A DNA stretch of 17,139 bases from CAJBLF01 sp041679065 (GCA_041679065.1 JBBABI010000022.1:1-17139); one strand, 5' to 3'; positions 8,199 to 15,936 are shown, numbered from the stretch's first letter. Numbers and translations: made by a program. Notes: a model not told the origin generated them from the letters alone.

Positions 8199-8687
8199 AT
8201 GCATAAGGAATTTTCCTATGGTATCATCCCGATATTCAAAAATGAACAGGGAGAATACGAGGTTCTCATCATCAAGCATAAAGGAAGTGTAGGCCATCGG
8301 GCATTCCCCAAGGGTCATATCGAAGATGGTGAGACGCCATTGCAAGCTGCACAAAGGGAATTTACTGAAGAAACGGGGATTCATGATATTCAGCTGTATA
8401 AGGAGAGGATATTTAAAGATCATTATATCTTTATGGGCAAGAAACATATTTCCTTGCTTCAGAAGTGAGAAAAAAACGAGCAAAGAGAAATAGAGAAGTT
8501 TGTAGGATATTATTTAGGTTTCGTTTTTACCAAAGATGTTCACATACAGGATGAAGAGATAAATGATTTTATTCGGCTCCCTATCGCCAAAGCTAAAGAT
8601 AAACTTACCTATCTATCAGCTAAACTTCTTTTGGATAAAGCGCGGAAAGTGCTTCAGCATTTATCTTCACCGACTTCAGATGCATAA
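8199..8687 (+). CDS. NUDIX hydrolase, probably Ap4A/nucleoside-polyphosphate type
   Basis: A 162-residue protein that would hydrolyse a nucleoside diphosphate linked to another moiety, using divalent metal. The NUDIX box is intact: GHIEDGETPLQAAQ followed by REFTEETGI, matching G-x5-E-x7-R-E-U-x-E-E-x-G-U. The preceding FPKGH resembles diadenosine-tetraphosphate hydrolases (family resemblance; substrate inferred). HKEFSYGIIPIF forms the first strand, which is why the ATG at 8199 was chosen over an upstream start inside a heptamer array. One UGA glycine (8466-8468) lies in a loop after the box. The stop overlaps the next gene by 8 bases, so the two are probably translationally coupled. Confidence 0.88.
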
Positions 8688-9342
8688 CGTCAAAGCCATC
8701 ATACGGATAAAGATCTGCCTGCTCGTAGCAGGAGCGGTTTTGGCGTGAACGATGCTTCTCTTTCCTTCCTCTCCAGTGTCACGTGAAGAAACAACAGTCA
8801 TCATTATAGATATGCATACCGGTATGCTAGTCCAAGATATCGCCACGTCCAAAGGTGATTTGATCACAAGATTAGACGCAGCCAAAAAGATAATAACCCA
8901 ACTGGTGCTGAAATATCCTCAACGTTTGTTCGGACTGGTCACGTATGGTCAGGATATCAACTATCTGATCCCACCGACCTTGGACTCTTGAAATTTATTG
9001 CAATATGTGAATGGGCTTCTTGTTGCACAGAATGGAAATGTGGAAATCTTGCCTACCGACAGGCAGGCGTGGAAACATGGAAATGTGTCGGAACGATCTA
9101 CCTGATTGGTTGAATCACTTAAATGAAAGGATTTGTTAATCATAGGCGATATTGTATTGCCTCAGTCTTTGGCCTCTCATGTGCAAAATATATGACTCTG
9201 AACAACAATCCATTCACTTAGTAACCTTGATACTATTATTAAAAATTTTAATGCTTCAACCTTTCCACCCTTCAACCTTTCAACCTTTCAATTCCAACGA
9301 CTTGTTGGACTTCTCTGCCTGATGACAATTTTAGCTCTTTAG
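8680..9342 (+). CDS. VWA-like membrane protein with degenerate metal site
   Basis: About 220 residues. A membrane segment at residues 8-29 (ICLLVAGAVLAGTMLLF) is followed by VIIIDMHTGMLVQDI, RLDAAKKIITQLVLKYPQRL, FGLVTYGQDINYLIPPTLD and LLIIGDI, the strand/helix order of the VWA fold in BatA-type proteins. The MIDAS motif DxSxS is replaced by DMHTG, so metal-dependent ligand binding is doubtful. A second hydrophobic stretch ends the protein (LVGLLCLMTILAL). Six UGA glycines (8746, 8989, 9103, 9124, 9193, 9199). Two octamer-repeat arrays and a palindrome lie inside the frame, so the C-terminal half may be disturbed or hypervariable. It overlaps the NUDIX stop by 8 bases and precedes the next gene by 8. 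Function not established. Confidence 0.68.
9033..9085 (+). repeat. TGGAAANN octamers interrupted by a palindrome, inside the VWA-like gene
   Basis: Two octamers (TGGAAATG, TGGAAATC at 9033-9048) and two more (TGGAAACA, TGGAAATG at 9070-9085) flank a 21-base segment, TTGCCTACC...GGCAGGCG (9049-9069). That segment matches the palindrome at 8141. The insert is exactly seven codons, so the reading frame is kept. Confidence 0.8.
9254..9293 (+). repeat. TTTCAANN octamer array inside the VWA-like gene
   Basis: Five consecutive octamers: CTTCAACC, TTTCCACC, CTTCAACC, TTTCAACC, TTTCAATT. They encode a Phe/Ser/Pro/Asn-rich stretch just before the C-terminal hydrophobic segment. The same octamer type flanks other genes in the window. 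Confidence 0.8.
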
Positions 9343-9350
9343 CGTACGGT

Positions 9351-9770
9351 ATGAACGGATTTGCTCTCAGCAACACTTCAGGACTTCAGCTAGATTTCTA
9401 TCTCAGGATATTTATCGTCACCTTCCTGACCGGAGTATTCTGTATGACGGCTGTCTATGGGATACTCACGTTGAAGCGTTATCGCAAGGAATATCGTCAG
9501 CAGCAAGCACATGGCGGAGATATACTACGTCTGGAGCAGCAAATCTATCTGCAGAAACTCCAAGCCTGCCATCATCAAGAATTCGTCACATTATTCGTTG
9601 CATATCTGGAAAAATTTGTTACAAAGAAACCCAGCGATTCGCTCAAGAGCTTATTGAATGGAGCGCATTTTTCCTCATCAGAGATCAAGCATATTATAGA
9701 AGTATATTATGGCAATAAAGAGCTTGATGATGAAGTGAGAGAGAAGCTGATGAAAACAGTAAACAAATAG
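9351..9770 (+). CDS. small membrane protein with helical tail, unknown function
   Basis: A 139-residue protein starting MNGFALSNTSGLQLDFYLRI. One membrane segment (about residues 17-41) is followed by a basic turn KRYRKEYRQQQ and a helix-rich cytoplasmic tail that ends in SEIKHIIEVYYGNKELDDEV. It contains no UGA codon. It follows the VWA-like gene by 8 bases, so both are likely co-expressed. VWA membrane proteins often have a single-span partner, but no specific family was recognised here. The octamer array 9771-9856 begins on the base after its UAG stop. Confidence 0.7.
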   Translation: MNGFALSNTSGLQLDFYLRIFIVTFLTGVFCMTAVYGILTLKRYRKEYRQQQAHGGDILRLEQQIYLQKLQACHHQEFVTLFVAYLEKFVTKKPSDSLKSLLNGAHFSSSEIKHIIEVYYGNKELDDEVREKLMKTVNK

Positions 9771-9856
9771 TGGAAATGTGGAAAAATGGAAACATGGAAA
9801 AATTAACAAAAAAACACCATCATCTTCCCATATTTCAACCTTTCAATCTTTCAACA
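9771..9856. repeat. paired octamer arrays in front of dnaA
   Basis: TGGAAATG, TGGAAAAA, TGGAAACA, TGGAAAAA run from 9771 to 9802. A 30-base core containing CAAAAAAACACCATCATC and TTCCC follows. Then TTTCAACC, TTTCAATC, TTTCAACA run from 9833 to 9856. The two arrays are nearly complementary and could fold into a long imperfect hairpin in the RNA. This is the cleanest copy of the composite element. Confidence 0.8.
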
Positions 9857-9858
9857 AC

Positions 9859-9864
9859 TATAAT
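9859..9864 (+). promoter_or_regulatory. possible -10 box for dnaA
   Basis: TATAAT lies 30 bases before the dnaA ATG. No convincing TTGACA-type -35 is present; the TTTCAA octamers stand at spacings of 12 or 20 bases, not 16-18. It could also be an AT-rich coincidence. Confidence 0.3.
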
Positions 9865-9894
9865 AAAATTTTACCAAATAAAGTAATGTAAGAA

Positions 9895-11373
9895 ATGCTA
9901 TTAGATATGGTCGATCAGTACGATGAAGCCAAAAAGGCACTTTTTCGTGAAACTCGGGAAAAGATCATCAAGAATATCGCCATCCATCACGATCAGAAAA
10001 AGATCCTGTCCTTCCTCAATAAGGTCGGTATCGTCAATATCGATGATCAGGAAAAGATGGTCTATATAGGTGTTCCCAATGAGTTTGTTCTGACGCAAGC
10101 CAAGAAATTTTTTTCCAAAGCGATCAAGGAAGCAGTGAATCATCTCTACAATCCGCAATATAACATCAAATTCGTTATTTACAATACATTCGCCAATGGC
10201 AGCGATCTGCTCATAGATCTCAAAAAAATTTTTAACGTCAAAGAGATCAAAGCCAAGGAGACGAGCTATGTCAAAAACAGCCTCAAAAATGAATTGGCTG
10301 AATATTTCGGCATTCTCTTTGATCAGAAATTCAGGTTTGATACCTTCATCGTAGGATCGCACAACAATATCGCCTTTTCTGCAGCCAAAGCAGCAGCTGA
10401 GAAACCGGGAGAAGCATACAATCCTTTATTTATCTACGGGAATGTGGGGCTCGGGAAGACACATCTGATGCAGGCTATCGGCAATGAGATCATGAATCAG
10501 AATCCAGAAAAGGTGGTTGTCTATCTGCCGACGAGCAAACTGGTGGATGAAATTGTGACCGGAGTCAGAGGCAATAAATTAGCATCTCTGCTCAAGAAGT
10601 TTGATGAAGTGGATGTGCTGCTTATCGATGATATCCAGTTTATCGCTGATAAGGACAAAACCCAGGAAATATTCCACAATATCTTCAATGATTTCCAGAT
10701 GAAGAAAAAACAGATCATCTTGTCTTCTGATCGTCCACCCAAGGAACTCATGCATATCGAGCCCAGATTGAAGTCGCGTTTCGCCTTATGACTTGTCGCA
10801 GATATCCAGGCGCCGGACTTCGAGACCAGAGTCGCTATCCTGCAATCCAAACTTCAGACGATAGGGGAGGAGCTGGATTTCCCATATCTGGAATTGATCG
10901 CCAAACACGTCAAAGATAACGTCAGGGAATTGGAATGAGCATTGAATATTCTGATCACAAGAAAAAAAGTCCTGCATACAGAGCTGACAGGTGACGACGT
11001 GTATGCCTGCCTCAAAACGCTTGGCTATGCTGTCCATGATGATATGGCAAATAAAGAGATGGCAGTAAAATCCAATACCAAAAGTCAGCAGCATTTTTCG
11101 CATCTGGTGGAGATGGTAGCGCAATATTACAACATCAGCGTCAATGACCTCAAATCCGATGCCAGGAGAAAAGAGATAACTAATGCGCGCCAGATACTCA
11201 TGTTGATTGCGAAGAAAAAGTTCTGATGGACATTAGAAAAAATATGAGATTATTTCTGAGGAAAAGGCCATGCAGCAGTCATCTATGCGGTCAATAATAT
11301 CGAGAAAAAATGCAAATCCGATCCGGATATATCTCATGATTATACTGTGTTCATCGACCGATTAGAGAAATAA
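9895..11373 (+). CDS. dnaA: chromosomal replication initiator DnaA
   Basis: The gene encodes 492 residues. DnaA binds oriC, forms an ATP-dependent filament and opens the duplex. Domain I covers roughly residues 1-85 and the linker is short. The AAA+ domain starts near 145 with NPLFIYGNVGLGKTHLMQAI (Walker A, Asn where Gly is usual), then VDVLLIDDIQFI (Walker B, about residue 240), IILSSDRPP (sensor 1) and PRLKSRFALGLV (box VII). Domain IV carries the helix-turn-helix end KKKFGWTLEKIGDYFGGKGH, then AAVIYAV; the classical GGRDHTTV is GGKGHAAV here. Five UGA glycines (10789, 10936, 11224, 11245, 11257) include the RELEG glycine and the conserved IG and FGG sites. dnaN is not adjacent and no DnaA-box cluster was seen on either side. 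There is no Shine-Dalgarno sequence. Confidence 0.97.
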
Positions 11374-11378
11374 AATTG

Positions 11379-11578
11379 CGCTTTGGAGTTCCCTCCAAAG
11401 CGAATGATAGGTCGTCCTTTTCGGACTTCTATGGATCATATCACTATATCGCTTTGGACTTCCGTCCAAAGCTGATAATAAAGTTCGTCCCTTTGGGACT
11501 TTTTATAAGCATATAATCTAATGGAAAGTCCGCCTAGGCGGACGACCTCTTTAAGACTGCGGACGGGAGTCCGCGGTC
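11379..11578. repeat. hairpin array downstream of dnaA
   Basis: Six hairpins lie in 200 bases, filling most of the 315-base gap. A1 is CGCTTTGGAG-TTCC-CTCCAAAGCG (11379-11402). B1 is GTCC/GGAC (11414-11426). A2 is GCTTTGGAC-TTCC-GTCCAAAGC (11451-11472). B2 is GTCCC/GGGAC plus five T (11487-11504). C is the palindrome GTCCGCCTAGGCGGAC (11528-11543). D is GACTGCGGAC/GTCCGCGGTC (11555-11578). A2-B2 is a diverged copy of A1-B1. B2 with its T-run could act as an intrinsic terminator for dnaA. Confidence 0.75.
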
Positions 11579-11642
11579 GTAGGCGAAAACAGTCTTCTGA
11601 GTGCCGGAGGTACGACCTCTACTCTTGAGATAATATTTAAAT

Positions 11643-11672
11643 AAAAAAAACCGGACTTCGCCGGTTTTTTTT
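11643..11672. terminator. bidirectional intrinsic terminator
   Basis: Eight A, CCGG, a six-base loop ACTTCG, CCGG and eight T. The symmetric A/T flanks make it work in both directions, which fits its place between the converging dnaA (plus) and the small membrane-protein gene (minus, stop at 11689). Confidence 0.85.
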
Positions 11673-11688
11673 GATATTCAGAAATCTA

Positions 11689-11964
11689 TTATTTTTTCTT
11701 TGTTTCAACAAACCGATTCCATAATGTAGATAAGACAATTCCGATGAGCCGTCCAACAACGAAGGTGATGACGACAAGCAAGATTGAATTTCCTCGTGTG
11801 GGAGTGACGATGAAATACACAGGTTTCAATGCATGCAGATTGAATATCCGTATCAGGAACCATTGCATAGCTGCAGGGAAAATCGCAATCATTAGGATCC
11901 AGATAAGATGGATGAATGACATGAAACATCCTACAACCAATGAGAATTTCCATTTATTAATCAT
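11689..11964 (-). CDS. small two-span membrane protein, unknown function
   Basis: A 91-residue protein, MINKWKFSLVVGCFMSFIHL onwards. Two hydrophobic segments (about residues 7-37 and 60-81) are joined by a loop containing NLHALKPVYFIVTPTRGNS, and the tail is basic (VETKKK). It uses no UGA. The ATG at 11964 has no ribosome binding site. A terminator separates it from the upstream 707-residue gene, so it probably has its own promoter, but none was recognised. Another frame on the same strand (11705-11953) overlaps it; this frame was preferred for its membrane-protein composition and complete start and stop. No family was recognised. Confidence 0.62.
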   Translation of the reverse strand: MINKWKFSLVVGCFMSFIHLIWILMIAIFPAAMQWFLIRIFNLHALKPVYFIVTPTRGNSILLVVITFVVGRLIGIVLSTLWNRFVETKKK

Positions 11965-11982
11965 AAGCAGGGGTGAAGAAAT

Positions 11983-12022
11983 AAAAATTCATTACCATAA
12001 TGATAGCCGATTTTATGGTGAT
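11983..12022 (-). terminator. intrinsic terminator of the 707-residue protein operon
   Basis: On the minus strand, a 10-bp stem with one G-T wobble pairs 12013-12022 with 11991-12000 around a 12-base loop. A T-run follows (complement of A 11983-11987). It begins 13 bases past the UAA of the upstream gene. Confidence 0.7.
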
Positions 12023-12034
12023 TTCAAGAGGATC

Positions 12035-14158
12035 TTATGACTCTTGCTTTATTTTCTTCAAATTTGATTCCAACGTTTTATCTGCCATGTAAGCATTATA
12101 TTTCTCTTCAAATCATGAAGAAAAGCTATGGTCTTCTATTTTTTCATCTTTTTCCAGGATCCCTGTTATCTTTTCTATTGTATCGATATCGATGATTTTG
12201 TTTATTCACTTATCTATCGTCGTCATCGTGTAAAAATCCAGATAATTCAAACGCGCATTTTCTCAGTCAGATAACCGACCTTTCCCAGAATTTATCATCT
12301 TCTTATGATTGAATACATAATTTATCATCGGTTCGCTGGATGTTCAATCATATATTTTCTTTGTGTTGACGAGCATATTAAACTTGCTGAAAGCATCTCT
12401 GAACTGCAGATACGTTCATGATTTTTTATAATATTCCAATGTATCATCAATGATTTTCAGTAATGCAAACTGGTTCGGATCGATATCCGGGGTAAATTCC
12501 TTGGAATGAATCCAATCCATTTCTATTCACCGATTATTGAACATATAATTCATATTCTCCTGCAAAGCCATATTTTTCTCATTGACCTGATGAATATAGT
12601 ATTGATTCAGTTCCTTGCGGCCGAAATCTACGTAAAGGGCAGTATCCAAGTCGTTTTTTAACTTTTCTTTGTAAGTATCGAGATCATCGGATGTTTTGCT
12701 TAATGCATGGTAATCTATATTTTTAGCGTCGTCTTTCAGCTCCTCAATCGTTGGCAGTCTGACAGGCAGATTCTGCCTTCATCAATTGTTTAGTCATAAT
12801 TTATATGTCCCTTCAGGAGTTTTGTACACTAAATCATCCATCTGGAACGATCACGTCTGCAGGTCATAATAAAATCCCACATAACTGCCGTTGATCATTC
12901 ACTTGAGGTGCAGGATGTTATTTGAAAAATCGATATCCTTATTGCCGTCCAGCTTAAAGTCCGAGGTGAAATTTTCCAGATTGTCATTGGTGAGATCGAA
13001 ATATGAAGCCAGTCATCTCATGCAATTGGCCATAATTCTTCACTTGATGATTTGGTTGCTGATATCCAGCATTTCTTTTTTTCCGCTTTGTTCAAATGCC
13101 GTAGTGACAGAAGCAGCAATCTGCTGCAAGTCCGTTCTGGTCTTTTCATCCAATGCTTGATAGCCAGTGGACTTTTCATCTATCCTTCATGTCGTAGGAT
13201 CAAAATAGGCGATATATCATGCGTCAAGGTTATTTGTCTGTAAATTCTCCACGATGTTTTTATGTATCGCTTCTGAATAAAATTTGAGAATTATATCATC
13301 ATCGATATCATCAAATTTTTCAATTATTCTCTCCTGGCTTTTCACGTAATCTTTCACTGAATTGTTGAGTAATATTTTGTCAGCGCCGGAAGGTGACTCA
13401 AAATCATGGAGTGAAACGGCTTGTGGACCTACCATTCTGGCTCATGCATTTTCTTCGATAGGAATCTGTATATCAATGTCCAGAATCCTGTTCAGCTGAT
13501 TGAAATTTTGGATGAATTCGTATTTCCCTGGGATAGCGTCTCTGGACTTGGATAATTGAAGCGCAGTGAACCGATGAGTGAGATATGCATCAATATCACT
13601 GATTCAAGCGTTAGTTAATTTTTCCTGGACTTGTGAAAGATGTTCGTTTTTGAAGCTTATGAATTCCTGTGATGTGATATCCACTTTGAGTTCAGGTTTA
13701 TTGCCTATAAGTGTCGTGTACTGCCCCTGTAACATCGCCATCTTGGTTTTTGTTTGTTCGATTCTTTCTTTTGATGCTGTTTGTTTGTCCTGATTATCTT
13801 TTTTTATATCGTTAATTATTATATCTTTGTTGAGTGATTTTTTTTCATTTTTAATTCTTTCAATGAATTGTTTAATCTGATCATCATCATTAGGATCTAT
13901 AATAAAATTATTATCATTTAGAAAATGAGAAAGAATATTATATCAGGATTTTATAAAATCCTCTTTGGATATTTTCTCTGTTATCTTTTGTGCAATCTGC
14001 TGAAAGATGTCCAAATCAAGCTTGGGATACGCTAGTTTCAGGTCCTCGCCTATTTTTTTTATTTCAGGGTTTTTATCCAAAAAATCATCCTGTTTCTCAA
14101 CGGGCTGTGGATTCTTTTTGATCTTGGGTCACTCTTGTTCAAGATTCTCAAATCCCAT
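12035..14158 (-). CDS. large hydrophilic protein of unknown function (707 residues)
   Basis: The protein was not recognised. It is joined across 19 UGA codons, the highest number in the window; with the standard code it would break into fragments of under 90 residues. It has no signal peptide and no membrane segment, so it is probably cytoplasmic. Residues 1-150 are charged and helix-prone, rich in Lys, Asp, Glu, Gln and Asn (for example QFIERIKNEKKSLNKDIIIN). The middle has IPIEENAGARMVGPQAV, and IPEKNAGEANIG is similar in the neighbouring 239-residue protein. Later segments include MANCMRGLASYFDLTNDNL and GSYVGFYYDLQTGSFQMDDL, suggesting a globular domain. The ATG at 14158 lies 27 bases after the neighbour's stop, so the two form an operon. 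A terminator follows. Confidence 0.75.
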
Positions 14159-14184
14159 ACAAAGATGATATAAAGAATAAAATT

Positions 14185-14904
14185 TTACTGTGCGGTATTA
14201 TATGTCTTGTAAATATTTATAAGCCCATCTAACATTTTCAAAACGTCATCCTGTTCTTTTAATTTTTTATCCAAGTCTTCTCATTCTTTTTTTAAGTTTT
14301 TTATTTTTATATCTTTTGCTAGAATTTCCAATTCAGAAACATAAAGCTCCGATATCATGATAAATAAACTTTTATAGCTTTGATTGGTATCTATCCTCGT
14401 GAATGCATCCTTCCCTAGACTGGTCACCTTGTGGGGATCCAAAAGTGCAAATATAAATATCGCTTTCTTCAATGGACTCTCAGAATATGTCGTATATACA
14501 TCCTTGATAGTGTTCCATAATGCCTCCCGATTAGGAGATTTTTTTGCCTCGTTCCGGACTTTGGTGAATTCAGCTACTTCCTGGGGAGTGCTCGTGACTT
14601 TGGTCAGAAAGAAGTTTTTGACCTCCGTGGTATCGGGATCTCCGCCGATCGAATCGAAATTTGCATATGAGGTTGGCTTATTCACCTCATTGATATTTAT
14701 AGCGGGCTGCTGTGATATGCTATGTTTGAATTCAGAGAATGACTTATGTATCCCTATGTTAGCTTCTCATGCATTTTTTTCAGGGATGCTTTTGCCATCG
14801 GCATTACTGGTCAGTAATCCGAAAATGACGGCTCATCCTGCTCAGAGTCGTTTTTTTGCTTTATTGCCGGTATTTTTTAGCGATTTAGTTGCTTTATTTA
14901 GCAT
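14185..14904 (-). CDS. unknown protein (239 residues), first gene of a two-gene operon
   Basis: Unrecognised. It starts MLNKATKSLKNTGNKAKKRL, a basic N-terminus followed by GAGGAVIFGLLTS, a short hydrophobic stretch that might be a weak membrane or insertion segment. The rest is soluble and helix-prone, with TKVTSTPQEVAEFTKVRNEA, IFALLDPHKVTSLGKDAFTR and a Lys-rich coiled C-terminus. Four UGA glycines, two of them in GAGGA. The IPEKNAGEA segment resembles one in the downstream 707-residue protein. A promoter lies 34 bases upstream of the ATG at 14904. No ribosome binding site. Confidence 0.75.
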
Positions 14905-14937
14905 TGGTGATATTGAAAAATATAAAGTACAGAGATA

Positions 14938-14965
14938 ATTATAGGCAAAAATGAAATAAAATCAA
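14938..14965 (-). promoter_or_regulatory. promoter of the 239/707-residue operon
   Basis: On the minus strand, TTGATT (complement of 14960-14965), 16 bases, then TATAAT (complement of 14938-14943). The predicted start near 14931 gives a leader of about 27 bases. It diverges from the promoter at 15040-15067. Confidence 0.65.
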
Positions 14966-15039
14966 ATCTTTTAAAGGAAGGCACGAAAACGCCAGTTACT
15001 AAGCCATATTTAGTAGATATAAAAAAATATGAAAAACAC

Positions 15040-15067
15040 TTGATTTCTTATGATAAATATATATAGT
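15040..15067 (+). promoter_or_regulatory. promoter in front of the hairpin-rich RNA
   Basis: TTGATT (15040-15045), 16 bases, TATAGT (15062-15067). Transcription would begin near 15074, inside the 20-bp palindrome 15070-15089. The hexamers resemble those of the two neighbouring predicted promoters. Confidence 0.6.
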
Positions 15068-15069
15068 AA

Positions 15070-15089
15070 TTGTACCATTAATGGTACAA
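15070..15089. promoter_or_regulatory. perfect 20-bp palindrome over the predicted transcription start
   Basis: TTGTACCATTAATGGTACAA is perfectly self-complementary, with 10-bp half-sites. Its place just past the -10 box fits an operator for a dimeric repressor. Alternatively it is the first hairpin of the RNA. The overlapping ACAAGCTTGT (15086-15095) is also palindromic. Confidence 0.5.
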
Positions 15090-15342
15090 GCTTGTAATCA
15101 CTCGCTCTTACCAGGCATGGTAGAGAGCTTTATTTAAGGTGGTAATATGCCACCCTCTTGATTGTCCGGCATTATGCCGTGAATTGTGAATCTGGCGGGA
15201 AGTACTACCGCTCTTGGAATTTAATTTAGCTGAAAGGATTTTATCCCTACAGTTAGCTGGAAACAGCATTGGTCTCTATTATTGATTATTACCATTGCCT
15301 GATTATCGGCAATTCGCTTTTGACGAGGTATACCCTCGGTAC

Positions 15343-15378
15343 GTCCCGGCCGCTTATCTAGACCGGGACTTTTTTTTT
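15343..15378 (+). terminator. strong intrinsic terminator of the candidate RNA
   Basis: GTCCCGG (15343-15349) pairs with CCGGGAC (15363-15369) around a 13-base loop, followed by nine T. It is the strongest one-directional terminator in the window. Confidence 0.85.
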
Positions 15379-15417
15379 ATAGAAAAAATCCGTGATTGTT
15401 ATCTGCAGGAAATGGTC

Positions 15418-15447
15418 TTGACTTATATCTAACAATAGTTATATAGT
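15418..15447 (+). promoter_or_regulatory. promoter of the 140-residue protein gene
   Basis: TTGACT (15418-15423), 18 bases, TATAGT (15442-15447). The predicted start near 15454 leaves a leader of about 26 bases. This supports the ATG at 15480 over the GTG at 15450, which would lie before the transcript start. Confidence 0.65.
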
Positions 15448-15479
15448 GAGTGATTTTATTTTCATTCCTATTTGCAAAA

Positions 15480-15902
15480 ATGATAGTACAATTTGATAAA
15501 ACATCAAATCTAACTGAACTAATAAATTTCAAACAAACCTTAAGACAGAGAGCGATAGATTTTTCTACGTCCTTACATCAGAAGAAGCCAAGCAAACAGG
15601 AAGAAACATTGGTTTTTGTTTTGCTGGATACAGCAGCCGAAATTGAATCTATGTTCAAAGATGGATGATCAGAAGGTGCAGATGACACTGCAGATAAACA
15701 AATTCAAAGATTATTCACAAGAGTAAATACATATTTGTGAAAGGTTCCTGCTGGAGTACAAAACGAATTAGAGGAAGCAAAAAAATCCATTAGTGGGAAC
15801 AAAGAATGTATTAGATGCTTTGGCTCAAAAACAGAATTAATAGATGCACTGACAGCTAAAGCTCCATGGATTCACTTTGAATTAGACAAAAAGGTCGCAT
15901 AA
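15480..15902 (+). CDS. small soluble protein of unknown function (140 residues)
   Basis: The sequence starts MIVQFDKTSNLTELINFKQT. It is mostly helix-prone and soluble, with no signal peptide or membrane segment. Two UGA glycines (15666-15668, 15738-15740) join pieces that the standard code would separate. Two Cys appear in GNKECIRCFGS (C-I-R-C). Four residues with metal-binding potential would be needed for a zinc site, and only one CxxC is present. Monocistronic: its own promoter upstream, converging on clpC downstream. No family was recognised. Confidence 0.7.
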
Positions 15903-15936
15903 AGAGAACATATGATTTCTAAACAGAAAAACCCCA

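Larger units (their letters stand above)
15070..15378 (+). ncRNA. candidate structured RNA, chain of hairpins, unrecognised
   Basis: No open frame of note crosses this 309-base stretch, yet hairpins follow one another: 15104-15128 (10 bp, one bulge, GGCA loop), 15138-15154 (GGTGG/CCACC), 15167-15179 (CGGC/GCCG), 15195-15211 (GCGG/CCGC), 15230-15252 (CTG/CAG around GGAT-TTT-ATCC), 15256-15267 (GCTG-GAAA-CAGC, a GNRA loop), 15294-15313 (ATTGCC/GGCAAT), 15324-15338 (CGAGG/CCTCG) and a final terminator stem. A promoter precedes it and a T9 tail follows. No signature of RNase P RNA, tmRNA, SRP RNA, 6S RNA or tRNA was recognised. It could also be the long leader of the downstream gene, but the terminator and the separate promoter at 15418 favour an independent RNA. 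Confidence 0.5.

Noticed and set aside
9771..9894. oriC next to dnaA
   Set aside because: No TTATCCACA-type boxes were found on either side of dnaA; the sequence is octamer repeat.
9901..10362. 153-codon open frame on the minus strand
   Set aside because: Shadow of the N-terminal half of dnaA; low-complexity composition and no motif.
9895..11373. dnaA, lysS and holB as pseudogenes with premature stops
   Set aside because: All interruptions are UGA, never UAA or UAG, and fall at glycine positions, so they are sense codons.
14384..14938. 184-codon open frame on the plus strand
   Set aside because: It lies antisense to the 239-residue gene, which has a promoter and joins across UGA; the plus frame has no promoter and no recognisable features.
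15070..15378. T-box or other riboswitch for the downstream gene, RNase P RNA, or tmRNA
   Set aside because: GGTGGTAATATGCC only loosely resembles the T-box sequence and lies far from the terminator; the RNase P GAGGAAAGTCC and the tmRNA T-arm are absent; the downstream gene has its own promoter after the terminator.
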